Of a stretch of DNA of 64,000 bases, positions 7,890-18,388 are shown in pieces. Position numbers and translations under genes: made by a program. The stretch is taken from positions 24,899,667-24,963,666 of the forward strand of contig OX424568.1 of the NCBI GenBank assembly GCA_949152475.1, written 5' to 3'. Source of the DNA: Terebella lapidaria (Eukaryota; Annelida; Polychaeta; Terebellida; Terebellidae). Each line of letters begins with the position of its first letter. Position 1 is the first letter of the stretch. Below the pieces are notes generated by a model. That model saw nothing but the letters and a program-made list of their open reading frames with translations. It made no database searches and had not been told where the DNA came from.

Positions 7890-8987
7890 ATGAACACACC
7901 AACTCTGCAGATCATTGAGATACCCGCATTTGCAGACGAAGATTTCGGGGACGTTCCAGATTTCGACTTGGCTGACTTTCTGCCCCTTGAAGTCGACAAG
8001 ATGAGCGACCCACCTACCAAGATAGACAAGCCTGACCGAAAGCGGGAGCGCTCGAGGAGCCGGGAGCGTCGTGAGGAGCCCCGAGGAGGTCGACGGTCCC
8101 CTGCCCGGAAGTTGTCCACCGAGAGAGGGCGACGCTGGTGCAGCCCCTGCCGGATCCACGTGACGGCATCCAACTTTAGCCGACACGTGGCGACCAAACA
8201 CACGCAGAAGGAGGGGCGGCACCTCTGCAAGATGTGCAGCCAGCGATTCGCCCGCCGAGCTGACAGAGACCGGCATGAGACGTCGCATGCCAGCGGCAAC
8301 ACCCTCAAGCCAGGACGGAGGAGGACGACGACCGACACGCCCGTGTCCGACCCCCGAGATGGTCCGACTACTGTGTCTGCCCCTGAGCTGAAGACTGTCA
8401 GCTTTGCGGCCAGCGGGACGACCAGCTCCACGCCGTCAAGCCCCCGGGAGGACGCCCCCAGGTCAGAGGACGCCCCAGACCCCGAGGACGACCCCCCGAA
8501 TAGCGAAGAGGAACCGGAGTCTCAGCAGGAGCGGAGAGAGGCGGAATCCCCGGAGGCCCCCACCCCCGAGGACGACGGACCCCCCGTTCCCAGAGACTCG
8601 GCCCCTACCTACAAGCCCCTAGACCTGAGTTGGTACCTCAAGCCCGTTCCGGAGGAGGAGGACCAACTGCGACCGTATGTGGAGGGCCTGGGCAGAGCGG
8701 TCACTGCCGGAGAGAAGGCCCTGGAGGACCTGGCGTCCACGATAGCCATGGGACGACGCCACCTCACCCAAGCGGAGGCTCGGCTCCAAGCCAAGGAGGA
8801 GCAGAGACAGCTCGAGGCCGAGGTGCTGCAGCTGCGAGGGGAGGCCTCTCAACGAGAGAAGAGCCACCGGAAGGAGCTGCGAGCCCACGTCCGAGAGACC
8901 AAGCTGCTCCGGGAACAGCTCCGAGCATATACAGACACTCGAGACAGGCTGGCGGAGACGTCCGAAAGCGAGGTGGATCGCCAGTGA
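7890..8987 (+). CDS. Third ORF: acidic, two-C2H2-finger, coiled-coil protein (candidate transactivator)
   Basis: The product has 365 residues and occupies the place of env, but has no signal peptide or membrane segment. Residues about 8-33 are acidic and hydrophobic (ADEDFGDVPDFDLADFLPLE), like an acidic activation domain. Residues about 45-80 are Arg-rich, a plausible nuclear signal. Finger 1 is C-x2-C-x12-H-x4-H (CSPCRIH to HVATKH) and finger 2 is C-x2-C-x12-H-x3-H (CKMCSQRF to HETSH). A Pro/Glu-rich stretch follows (about 155-245). The last 90 residues are heptad-like and charged, probably a dimerising coiled coil. The start at 7890 is the first ATG after the internal TATA box. Family homologs are unknown to me; the transcription-factor role is inferred from domain order and from the repeated sites upstream. 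Confidence 0.75.
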   Translation: MNTPTLQIIEIPAFADEDFGDVPDFDLADFLPLEVDKMSDPPTKIDKPDRKRERSRSRERREEPRGGRRSPARKLSTERGRRWCSPCRIHVTASNFSRHVATKHTQKEGRHLCKMCSQRFARRADRDRHETSHASGNTLKPGRRRTTTDTPVSDPRDGPTTVSAPELKTVSFAASGTTSSTPSSPREDAPRSEDAPDPEDDPPNSEEEPESQQERREAESPEAPTPEDDGPPVPRDSAPTYKPLDLSWYLKPVPEEEDQLRPYVEGLGRAVTAGEKALEDLASTIAMGRRHLTQAEARLQAKEEQRQLEAEVLQLRGEASQREKSHRKELRAHVRETKLLREQLRAYTDTRDRLAETSESEVDRQ

Positions 8988-9093
8988 AGTGGAGGGAGAG
9001 AGCCCTGTAAACAACAGACAGGCAGGAAAAGACGAAGAAGGAGGAAGAAGAGAAAAGAAGAGAGAGAAAGGATCAACGGGGACGTTGATCTCC

Positions 9094-9107
9094 AGAAAGG
9101 GTGGAGT
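9094..9107 (+). other. Polypurine tract before the 3' LTR
   Basis: A purine-rich stretch (agaaagggtggagt) directly abuts the LTR start TGTAAC at 9108, the expected place for plus-strand priming. A longer purine-rich region (9027-9070) lies further upstream. Confidence 0.65.
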
Positions 9108-9191
9108 TGTAACAAAACCATGCAACTGCCGCGCTGAAACGTTCGTTAGGAACGGTCACGTGATCTACAAAGTCCACTTGCGAAGACACCG

Positions 9192-9413
9192 TTCGCGGAA
9201 GAACCGTTCGCGGAAGCACGATTGCGGAAGCATCATCAGCGGAAGCATCGTTCGCGGAAGAACCGTTCGCGGAAGCACGATTGCGGAAGCATCATCAGCG
9301 GAAGCATCAGTCGCGGAAGCACCGTTCGCGGAAGAGGAGCCTTCGCGGAAGAACCGTTCGCGGACGCAGTCTTCACCACGTGGAGAAGAGTGCGGAAGAT
9401 ACGTTCGCGGACG
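9192..9413 (+). repeat. LTR decamer array, 15-bp period
   Basis: Perfect or one- to three-base variants of TTCGCGGAAG start at about 9192, 9207, 9221, 9236, 9251, 9266, 9280, 9295, 9310, 9325, 9342 and 9357, with a last copy at 9404. The 15-bp step matches the internal array at 7666-7779. It lies immediately upstream of the LTR TATA box, in the U3-like part of the LTR. Confidence 0.9.
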
Positions 9414-9438
9414 AAGATGCGCGCGCAGCCACCCTGGC

Positions 9439-9445
9439 TATATAA
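9439..9445 (+). promoter_or_regulatory. LTR TATA box
   Basis: CTATATAAGGG lies 25 bp after the last decamer. Genomic RNA would start about 30 bp downstream (near 9470). Confidence 0.7.
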
Positions 9446-9932
9446 GGGAGAGCGGACGGCCGCTCTGAGAGCACTGCAACAGCGACATCGACCGTGGGGA
9501 GATCGTCACCGCCACAGCCAAGGGACTCGACGAACTCCGTGCGGACGACTCCTTCTTCAGGGCCTTAGAGTCAACCGGGATTTAGACCGACTACCTGGAG
9601 AAACCATTCGACTAAGCGGGACGGGAAACTTCAACGGGAAGGGACAGAGAGACGCCGCCGGCTAAGAACTCTTTTTAGTTGTGCCCTCGTGCACTATTTA
9701 TTTTTGAAATGTGATCATACAGTGCTCCATGTCTGAACTTCATATTTGTACGTCACGTGGGTGACCAGCCATACAATTGTAAGTTGATTTGATGTATATA
9801 AATCTTCAATTTATTTACATCTGAGTTGCTTCTTGCCTAAGTGAAGCCGGTGAGCTACGGAGTGATGATACACCAGCGTTGGGGGACACCAATTTAGTGA
9901 CGGCTCTCGAATCACAACGAGCGGGAGTTACA

Positions 9933-10754
9933 TAAAGTCTATACGATCAGAGAAACCAGGTTTTTTGGGCCACACCGAAAACAAGTCATTACCAAACGTC
10001 ACATATACAATCACAAATCATCTGAAGCCATGTGGCATCCAGCTGCCATACATGTGTGGCTGGTAAAGGCGAGACGTAGACCCATGTGGCAGCTATGTTG
10101 TTTGGAATGGAGAACTTCATTGGTCTAGGGTAGGCCTACCACACGCTTCCTTGTGTTTGTTACTCCTATCAAGGTTCCTTTATAATAGTGATTTGAGCGT
10201 GTTGAAACACTGCCGGACGCCAATAATCAGAATGTAATCGTCAAGTTGTAATAACCATGAGCATATACGTGTATCCACGAATTGAAATAAATGGTAGATG
10301 ATTGCATGGGGGTGGGGGGGGGTGTGAATTTTATCAACAATATTCAGCATCCACTCTGGCCATGATGTCATATTAGGGTCGGGATTTGTGTGTGTCTGTT
10401 CATTAGGCCTATGTGTGTGAATAGGAACGTGTAACTCGGAACAAAAATTGTACAATCGTCTTGAAATTTGAGCGATTAGGCCGAATTAGACGATGAGATC
10501 TGTCTTATAAAAGTTGTCTTATGAGACGGATCTTAAGGTGTGAACCAGCGAAAATGTATCTCATGAGTCATATAAAAAAACGTCATGAGATATCTTATAG
10601 ATTTAGAACATGTTGTATTTCGATGAGACACAAATCTCGTGAGATTATGACAACGTTTTTGTTTCCATGGTTATCAATCCCTAGTGGTCATACATTGGGC
10701 TGGGTAATTAGCGAGAAATTCCAAACTGTCGTCAATCGAGTTTGTTTCTTCAAC
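9933..10754 (+). other. Repeat-like flank without a gene
   Basis: AT-rich sequence after the LTR. A poly-G run lies at about 10312-10322. Short self-complementary words such as gtcttatgagac and atctcatgag recur around 10480-10640, suggesting a decayed small DNA transposon. No coding feature is supported. Confidence 0.4.
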
Positions 10755-10915
10755 ATGGACACGGCATCGTGGAGCACAGAAACCGTAGCTAAATTGATTT
10801 CGTTATACCAGACGGAAGCCACGCTCTGGAATGTTACCAGTGAAGAATACCATAAGAAGGACGCCAGACAGGCTGCATTACAGCGCCTTAGTACTTACCG
10901 AAGTAGATATTCCTG
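10755..10915 (+). CDS. MADF-like domain exon, isolated first exon
   Basis: The open frame from ATG 10755 reads MDTASWSTETVAKLISLYQT and continues with LWNVTSEEYHKKDARQAALQ. This is the Leu-Ile-x-hydrophobic-Tyr .. Leu-Trp .. Tyr .. Asp-Ala pattern of the N-terminal half of an MADF (Myb/SANT-like) DNA-binding domain. It ends at a good splice donor (CCTG|GTAAGG, 10916). I find no following exon that completes the domain nearby. MADF proteins accompany PIF/Harbinger transposases and also occur as host factors. It could be a fragment of either. Confidence 0.45.
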
Positions 10916-12600
10916 GTAAGGCCTGAAGCATGAATCACAATGTGGATTCAGTCATGAAGAACATATATACGTGTAAGCACGCCGGGTAAGCGATGACGCC
11001 AATGTGTCTTTCGATTTGGTCGGGCTTTGTTTCTATTGCGAAAAATATTGTCCGCTGTCTTCCAATGCTCCATTCGGGCCATGTTGGTTGGCTATGTAAG
11101 TAGCGGCTGTAACAGTTTTTTTATATAACATTTTCACCGCGTTTTCATCCCAAATTAAAAGCAACAGAAATACACGTAGAATGAAACCTTGTTGTCTTCT
11201 ATCTTCCAAAAAGCAGCATTTCTATACCCCTGGAAAAAGGGTATCGGTGCCACTGGGTTTATTCAAACAATAGTTGAGAATGTACAGCGCCGACTCGTGC
11301 GCAGAGCTGGGACCACATCATCTCGGAAGAAAATAGGTGGAGGTGACAGGGATAACATAACAGCACCGGGAAGAGTTATAGTACCCCTCTCTTGTAAAAA
11401 TAACCTTAATTCGTCTAAAATGTGAAAAATCGCTTTTTCGATGGATGGACATTTTCGCGGGCATTTAAGTTCGCCTTTTGGAGTGCTGGTGGTTTTTTTT
11501 TAATGTTGAAATTTTGATTGATTTTGATTAATATTCCTTCACTGTGTATTTTCCTTTTTTTGTGGAAAAGAAAACTGTTGTCAGTGATGTGCATGTTATT
11601 CTGCTTTCTAAACTTTGCACTGGATACGTTTAAGTATTTACGAGAATACACCCTTTAACCATGTTAACCCTCAGTCACCATAAATTTTCTTCATGTGGTT
11701 TATGCACCCTTTAACCCTTAGTCACCCTCTGTAGTGTGCTGTCTGGCTTGTAACATAACTGCATGGTGAATGGCTTCCGTACATTGCTGCATGGGATTTT
11801 AACCAGACAATCCAAGTACAGTGGAACCTGGAAGGTCAAGGCAGAGTCACCCATTTAAACGAAGTTATTCAGCGATGGCTAACCTGCATGGCTAATTCAT
11901 AGTTATATTGATATGATAGTTATATTGCATAGTATTTATTGACTTACTACGTATGGTACTTCTTGTGAACTTAGTAGTTCAATTCTTAGTAGTTTTTTAA
12001 GAACAATAAATTCGAACATGTAGGCATACATAGGAATACAATCATGTTACCACGAACATACACTTCAACGTTCCTGTAAAATTTGTCAATTGGTGGTTCC
12101 AAGAGCAAACAATCAATTTTCTCCACAAAATGACATGGCGAGCATTTTCAACAAACGTCAATCATATTGCGAACACAACTAGATTTCAGGATCAAAGTCA
12201 ATAAAATTAAAGAACACTCTGCGCCCCTGAGTTTGGGGTTCAGGATCTTCCAGGATTATCATGACGTCACATTGGGGTATTAGGAAGGATAAAGTGTCAT
12301 CCAGAGACCACACCCAGTCTTTGCCTATATCGCTGCCGGTACCTTAGCTGAGGTGGCAGTCTGTCACCTGAAATACATACTTATGTAAAACACTTAATTA
12401 ACACTCTCCGACAATGTGTGCAAAAAGAAATCTAATCATGTCAATTTCAATATTTCATGAGTATTTTAGATACAAACACAGCGAACATTGGAACAATCAA
12501 AACGTGTAATTTTTGCAATCCCATTTTATTATCATTTAAACCTAAACATTGTGGCCTATAGGCCTCGGGCACCCCTGCAATTATGTTTGAACATTGTTAA
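10916..12600 (+). other. AT-rich stretch, no supported gene
   Basis: Open frames here are short and show no recognisable domain. Simple T and A runs are common, and a short near-repeat of 'caccctttaaccctta' type lies near 11650-11730. Nothing else is supported. Confidence 0.4.
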
Positions 12601-12699
12601 AGAAACAAGCAAGGGTATAAAACATACTGAATGCTGATGTACCGTGCACAGGAATGTGTATGCTATATTCGGGTCCAGGTGAAAAAAAATCCAAAAACA

Positions 12700-13250
12700 C
12701 ATCATGGGTTCGACAGAAATCAAATTTTTTTTTCAAAATGGTGGCTGGTTGCCATCTTGGAAATGGGATTTGGATGTAAAAACAATAGGGGGCTGTATCA
12801 AAGTATTTCGGATCAGCAGTTTCGAGAAGATTCGTCGTGAGTTCTCGTCAGGAAATGTCGAAAATAGCTGCTGACGGCCAGCTTGGAAATCGAATGTCCT
12901 TGAAAAACAATAGGAGCTGTATCATCTGATTAGTTCTGAAACTTGCCAGAAAATTGGTTAAAGTGATCATCTGGAAATAGCGAAAACGGCCAATTTTTTG
13001 TTCAAAATGGCCTCTGGCGGCCATCTTGGAGAACGGATCTCCATGGAAAACAATAGGGGACTGTATCGAAGTACTTTACATGAGCTCTGAAAGCATCGCG
13101 AAAATATCATCCGGAAAAAAAAACGGTGAAAACGGCAAATTTTTCGTTCAATCTTGGAAATCGGATCTCCATGAAAAACAATAGGGGCTGTATCTAACTA
13201 CTTTACATGCTTACATGAGCTCTAAATTTTGTGAAGATCGATGCAGGCAT
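12700..13250 (+). repeat. Degenerate tandem repeat, about 130-160 bp unit, four copies
   Basis: The motif 'aaaacaataggggctgtatc' recurs at about 12779, 12905, 13049 and 13168. Each copy is preceded by a 'caaaatggtggctggttgccatcttgg'-like segment and followed by a similar linker. The copies have diverged. Non-coding. Confidence 0.7.
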
Positions 13251-13397
13251 TCGTGAGTTATCATCCAGAAAGCAAACGGCGGAAGAACAAAAAATAGCAG
13301 ACAAAAACATAAGGCATCCCATTTTTAATCGGTGTGCCTAATTACTGTAAATTATCCCAATGAAGAAGCTGATATTACGAGTATTCCCACTAATGCT

Positions 13398-13860
13398 ACG
13401 CTCACACTGAGGTTGGAGGCAGGAGGAAAGAATCACAACATTCTCCTCCGGGTTGGAAAACACTCAGTGGCCTTCCGTGCCGCCTCAGTGTAAAAAAAAT
13501 TGTCTCCCGGGAAAAATAGGCACCCCCTCCCGGAAGAATGAGGGAAGAGATACGGACGAACAGGGAAGAACTGGGGAAGCAGGAGGTAGGAAGTGCGGAC
13601 AAACCCGGGAAGAGCCCCGGGAAGAACCACGGAGGGTCCAAAAATTTCCCTGGAGATATATAATTCTCCATCCCGCTTTCTCCGGGCTCGAAAGAACTGG
13701 GGAAGAAGGGCGGAGTCGCTTCTCCGGGGTTCCTCCGAATTCGGAGGAAAGACGGAAGCCAGGCGGAGCAAGGGCAGAAGAAAATGTACAGCCTGAGGAA
13801 CGGCGGAATAAGAGCGGAAGAACCCCGGAGAAACTGCAGGTATAAGAGGATGCAGGTATT
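13398..13860 (+). repeat. Purine-skewed GC-rich repeat block
   Basis: The block is dense in ggaagaa, gggaaga and cggagg words and open on both strands over more than 300 bases, which is a composition effect. A short inverted repeat (cacactgagg at about 13403, complement cctcagtgt at about 13483) hints at a transposon terminus, possibly of the PIF/Harbinger remnant that follows. No protein domain is recognised on either strand. Confidence 0.4.
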
Positions 13861-13934
13861 TCAGAGCAAATTCCATTAGATACCAAATATTCCAAAGAGG
13901 CAACACGTATGTCACTGCTCAGAACTTCTTAAAA

Positions 13935-15629
13935 AATGCCTGCGAAACGAAAACAACCCCCAAAGAAGAGGAAAATCGTTTCAGAAGAAGAAGATGAAGA
14001 GCCACGAGGACTATAGCCTCCACCTACACCATCGAATATGCAGTCCGATGGAGAACAGTCCACAGCAGGAGCAGCAACGTTGAAGAAGACGCCCAGAGAC
14101 GCAAGGAAAACTATCCTGAACTTCGACTACTTGAGAGAAGAATGTGGCAGAGTGGCTCAAGCAGGACCCCATGCTATATGACAAAGGGATGACAGATTTC
14201 CGGCTGCGAGAACAGTATGTGGGAAGATAAAGCGAAAAAACTCGGTCTGGCCTCTGGAAAAGTCTTGAACTCGTGGTACGACAGCACCAGGACGAATGTT
14301 GGGAAGTTGTTCATGCAAAAGTCCGGGGCACCCTTCAAGAAACTGTCAGAGCGGGACCAACACACCAAGGATACGTTCGGCTTCCTAGTGCGTCATATCG
14401 CGAGGATGTCCGGCAAAACATCTGAAGATGTAAGTACAAGCATTCTAATTCAAGTGTTGAACTAATTATTAAAAATTACTCTGATTTCTATATTAAAATG
14501 TGTATAATTATGTTAAATCTTGGTTTACCTTCTGTCTTTGCAGTATCGCGACAAATGTGGGATGGAGTCCCAGACGGTGGGCCCCAAAACAGATGCCCAA
14601 TCAGAAGAAGAAGACCAAGAAGAGGAGAACCAGGATGAGCGACCGTTCAAGGACACTCCCCCAGATCAACCGGATGTCCCTGTCATTCGACCTCCAAAGA
14701 AAGGGATACTAGGGATCAAGAATCCCAAGAAAATGGCAGCAGCACCATCAGCAGCCAATAGAGTCCTGTCCGAGGTTCGGCGGCAGCAGCAGGACAACAG
14801 AGCGATCCATGAACAGATCTCCACTCTGCTTCAGCCCTCGTCGGGGAATGAGATGATGGTCTGGGACTCCTTCTTGGGGACATCGTCTCAGTCAATTCAC
14901 AGCACTCTGCGTCGTCAGTTCTTCCAGCGGACGCTGGATATCCTGATGAAACTTCAGAACGAGACCAAGAGGATCACCATGGCAGTGCCAATCAGCGTAC
15001 CAGTGATGACCTTACCTTCCTCCGTCTCCCAGACGCTGCCCACCTACTAAGCTGCCAGCGACCACTACTCCCAGACGGGATCGCCTTCGTACTCGAACCT
15101 CCTTGCTTCGAATACACTGCCTGGAACCTCGGGGACCACGAGCTCTCCCTTGCGACCTGCCTACCAGTCCTCCTACATGATTGCGCCCCAACCAGTCCAG
15201 ACCTTGCCAGATGGATGGATGCCACAGTGACTAGCTCCTCCGACCCTGGTGAACACAAGGACACCAGATGCTAACATCGCGCCGCAACAACACCTGGGCA
15301 CCCCAGCCAACCAGGTCGACCCAGTCGAAGGCAACAGCTCTCGCAGCATGCACGGGTTGTCCCAGATATCTGATCTCTCGTTCCAGAGATACATGGACGT
15401 GGACAGTATGAACACTCCCCAGTGCTTGGACCTGTCCCAGGACAGCTCTACCTCAGCGCCCTTGACGACCACTGAACTCCCTGACGCTGCTACTCGAGAC
15501 GCGCCATACCCGCTACGCAAGACAAAGTGCCTCCTACTATTTAATCTTCGTGATTGGACACTTTCTTGGAACTCTTGTATAATATGTGTTATAAAATGCG
15601 TTATAATTAAGCTGATAATTATGATGTAA
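13935..15629 (+). pseudogene. MADF-like gene remnant with stop, frameshifts and split exons
   Basis: It begins MPAKRKQPPKKRKIVSEEED at 13935, then meets an in-frame TAG (14014-14016). MADF-like sequence (WLKQDPMLYDKGMTDFRLRE, then WEDKAKKLGLASGKVLNSWY, about 14155-14330) needs two single-base frame changes. A donor at about 14429 (GTAAGT) and an acceptor before YRDKCGMESQ (about 14545) give an acidic second exon ending at the stop 15048-15050 (QTLPTY). A Pro/Thr-rich frame reopens at 15249. Lysine-rich start, MADF and acidic linker resemble the DNA-binding partner protein of PIF/Harbinger elements. No transposase partner is seen here. Confidence 0.6.
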
Positions 15630-15645
15630 TAGATATAGATTATAT

Positions 15646-15777
15646 CATGGTAGCTTCCTGATATGGTTTTTATCCACGAGTGGTGAGTGTGATATCACGA
15701 ACGAGTGAGCGAAGCAAACAAGTGAGTGATATCATATTCACCACGAGTGGATAAAACCATATCAGGTTGCTACCATG
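15646..15777. repeat. Long palindrome (foldback/MITE-like), arms about 50 bp
   Basis: Left arm 15646-15698 (catggtagcttcctgatatg to gatatcac) is the near-perfect complement of right arm 15726-15777 (gtgatatc to catatcaggttgctaccatg). The loop is about 27 bp. The transcript or single strand would form a stable hairpin. Confidence 0.8.
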
Positions 15778-16301
15778 TTAAAATTTGTTTATTATATGAT
15801 TTAGATCGTGTTCAGTTGAAAGCCAAAAAAAATATACTTGAAATGCACAGAGTTCATTTCCACGTTTGTATTCAAGTATATGAACATACCGTTACTTTTT
15901 CTCTGTGACCTGTCTTCCATGTTGAGTACAGTCATGGGATGAGCGTGTATCTCACTCTGCGGTTGTCAAGCAAATTACGTAAACAAAAACAGAAAACGTC
16001 ATCATTGAAAAAGCTACGTAACTAAGGCCATGTAAACATTGATAAAATGGCTTGTACTTTTGGGATGAAATGTGTGTTGATTTTCTGATCATTTCCTGTG
16101 TTTTGAGCAATGTCAACACTTGTAATTACTCAAAATGTGCGAGAAAAGGCATACAGCATTGTTTGTCGTGCGATAGATCTACTGGTTTATCTCATTTCAG
16201 CTTCGTCTGTTTACAGTGACACATTCTTCAGATGACGCTTCTTGTTCTACGCGGAAAAGTCATTTGATATCATTTTTCGTAGCCGTGGAAAAAAACATCA
16301 T

Positions 16302-16570
16302 GTTGGTAATCTACCCCAATGTTAAATTTCAGCCCCACAGTGGAATTTCAGGGTCTGCACACAAAAACGACTTTTAATTAATATTTGAATTATATACTGA
16401 TTCAAAATAAACATGTTAACTTAATATACACTGCGACTATGTCTGCCGACTTCAAATCAAAGCAATAAATTCATTCTGTACTGGCATAAACATCGTAAAA
16501 GCCCTGAATTTGTTAGAATTTGTTTGATCCCATTTTGGACTGAAATTTAACATTGAGGTAGATTGCCAAC
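16302..16570. repeat. MITE-like element with 31-bp inverted ends
   Basis: Left end 16302-16332 (starting gttggtaatctaccccaatg) and right end 16540-16570 (ending gaggtagattgccaac) are inverted copies with about three mismatches. The 207-bp interior is AT-rich and non-coding. Confidence 0.7.
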
Positions 16571-18388
16571 TTTTTCATTTCTTGAGATAAAATTCTGAAA
16601 CTCCGTGAAAAATTACGGCATGATACCCAATTAAGACACACTAAATTTCAAGTTGATTCGATTATCCAAAACAAAATTATCGCCAAAAATCTTGTTTCAC
16701 TGACAGATGAATTTGACTATAGTAACTTGGGGAATGTTTGCGAATTTTCCACTATGCTTTGTACTGGAAAAATGGTGTACTACACATATTTGCTATATCA
16801 TACTTAGTGATGTACATGTAAGGGTAGTCAATAAATTCACTGACATGCTTTTTGATTTTTTATGAACAGAAACCTTTGACAAATACAAATTTATAGCTGA
16901 GGTGACCAAGTCATAAATGGTCATATCAACCATTCTTCATTGGTTATTTTATGCGATCAATCATTCGGTTAAAACAATCGATTGAGCTTGATTCCTTTAA
17001 CCAATCAAATATCTCGGAATAATCAAATCAGTGGTAACTGTTTACAATTGAGAACGGTCAAGAAAATGAAGAAATTGGTCATAATAAACAATCAATTATG
17101 GTTGGAATAGTAACAAACATTGATTGGTTAATTTAACATATGTGTCAATATGTTTGGACACATATTGACCAGTTATTATGGTTAAATATAACCAAGTTAT
17201 TGGTTGAATTAACCATTTTGTTTTAGAGTGTAGGCTATGCCGCCACCCAAGAGTATCTGGTGTCATTCAAAACGATGCGAATTTATAAAAAAAATCTATA
17301 CTTATAAATAACGCCTATTAAATCATCAAATATAAGGACCCACCCTTGTAAACTTTTTATTTTTTATCATAAGATTGTGTACATACTGTTCTTCGCGACA
17401 TCTTCATACATATATACGTTTCGGCATATTCAAATGTGATTGAGCATTTTATATGCACCAATACGACAACAGATTGCTGATATTTTACATGATAATATAC
17501 ATTAACATTCACACAAATAACGGTACCCCATAAATGATAACGTCGCGGTACGGTAGTGGGGTTCCTACCGTGAATACTATGCATACTATGCGTGTTGTCG
17601 CCCATTTAAAGTCCCCAGCCGCCGCAAATAATTGTTCCCGCTCTCACAGCCTCGTACATACCATATCGTACAAAAACAGCCATGGGCGCCTCTTGGCATA
17701 AACACACCGCAAAACCAACACTCACACGCGTACTTGTAGAGAAAAGAGATATTACCGTGGCAAGGTGTACCCACGTTTTGACATCTTTTCACTAGGTTTT
17801 ATCCTATTAGGATTGAATTGTATTTTCCAGGGACGATCCTCGATTGTGAAGTGAAGACACTTCTTATGACATGGGCGATACAGAATATATTTCTGATATC
17901 GTTCTCTGCTTTCAGGCAGTGTGTTAACCAGACTTAACCAGGTCCTTTATAAGTATATATGTAAACATTCGAAGTCCCTATAGATGACAAACATCTCACA
18001 AATATTCTAGTAACAACAATAAAAAGACAAGTTTATTCAGCAATATTGTCCAATGAAATACATCTATATGTGGTGTGATTCCTAACGTGGTGCTAACGCT
18101 CCAGGTACAAAGACACGAATGTTTGTATAATAAAACCTAGGTCAATGGTTTTCATAAAAGGTGTTAATTTGAGGTCGGTATTTGGAATGAATGAAATTTA
18201 TGACCCACCGAAGACACACAAGGTACGTTAAAAGCAGTGGTCACGGTAAAATTGGATCTAATTATATTGTAAACCTTCTGGTGTGGCTGATGTCCGACGT
18301 GAATGTCGAGTGCACGTAAACAATATTACACATTTCCTGGCATCACCGGGTACATCGCAGATCACATATACAGGAAGCAAGAACAGCC
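16571..18388 (+). other. AT-rich region upstream of the pappalysin gene
   Basis: 16915-17225 is dense in 'aaccaat/attggtt' words on both strands and likely is a decayed palindromic element. The rest shows no domain-bearing frame. A 5' untranslated exon and promoter for the downstream gene may lie in 17.8-18.4 kb, but I cannot place them. Confidence 0.35.

Larger units (their letters stand above)
1..9932 (+). mobile_element. Ty3/gypsy-type LTR retrotransposon, 5' end outside window
   Basis: The window opens inside the element: gag starts at 50, and the 5' LTR and primer-binding site are not present. Order is gag, protease, RT, RNase H, integrase, a third ORF, then a polypurine tract and the 3' LTR (9108-9932). 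RT before RNase H before integrase is the Ty3/gypsy (Metaviridae) order. The element is much more GC-rich than its flanks. Only one LTR is visible, so age cannot be judged from LTR divergence. Target duplication cannot be checked because the left flank is missing; the first bases after the LTR are TAAAG (9933-9937). One in-frame stop in RT suggests this copy is not autonomous. Confidence 0.93.
9108..9932 (+). repeat. 3' long terminal repeat (825 bp)
   Basis: It begins TGTAAC and ends GTTACA, a 6-bp inverted terminal repeat of the TG..CA type, and is preceded by a polypurine tract. It carries the decamer array (9192-9413) and a TATA box (9439-9445). No AATAAA is seen, though AT-rich variants (tatataaat near 9795) occur before the 3' end. 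The matching 5' LTR lies outside the window, so the borders rest on the termini and the polypurine tract only. Confidence 0.8.

Noticed and set aside
7890-8987. Third ORF as an env glycoprotein
   Set aside because: No signal peptide, membrane segment or Cys-rich ectodomain; C2H2 fingers and coiled coil instead.
13433-13915. 160-codon minus-strand ORF in the GC-rich block
   Set aside because: Both strands are open in several frames due to purine skew; no recognisable protein.
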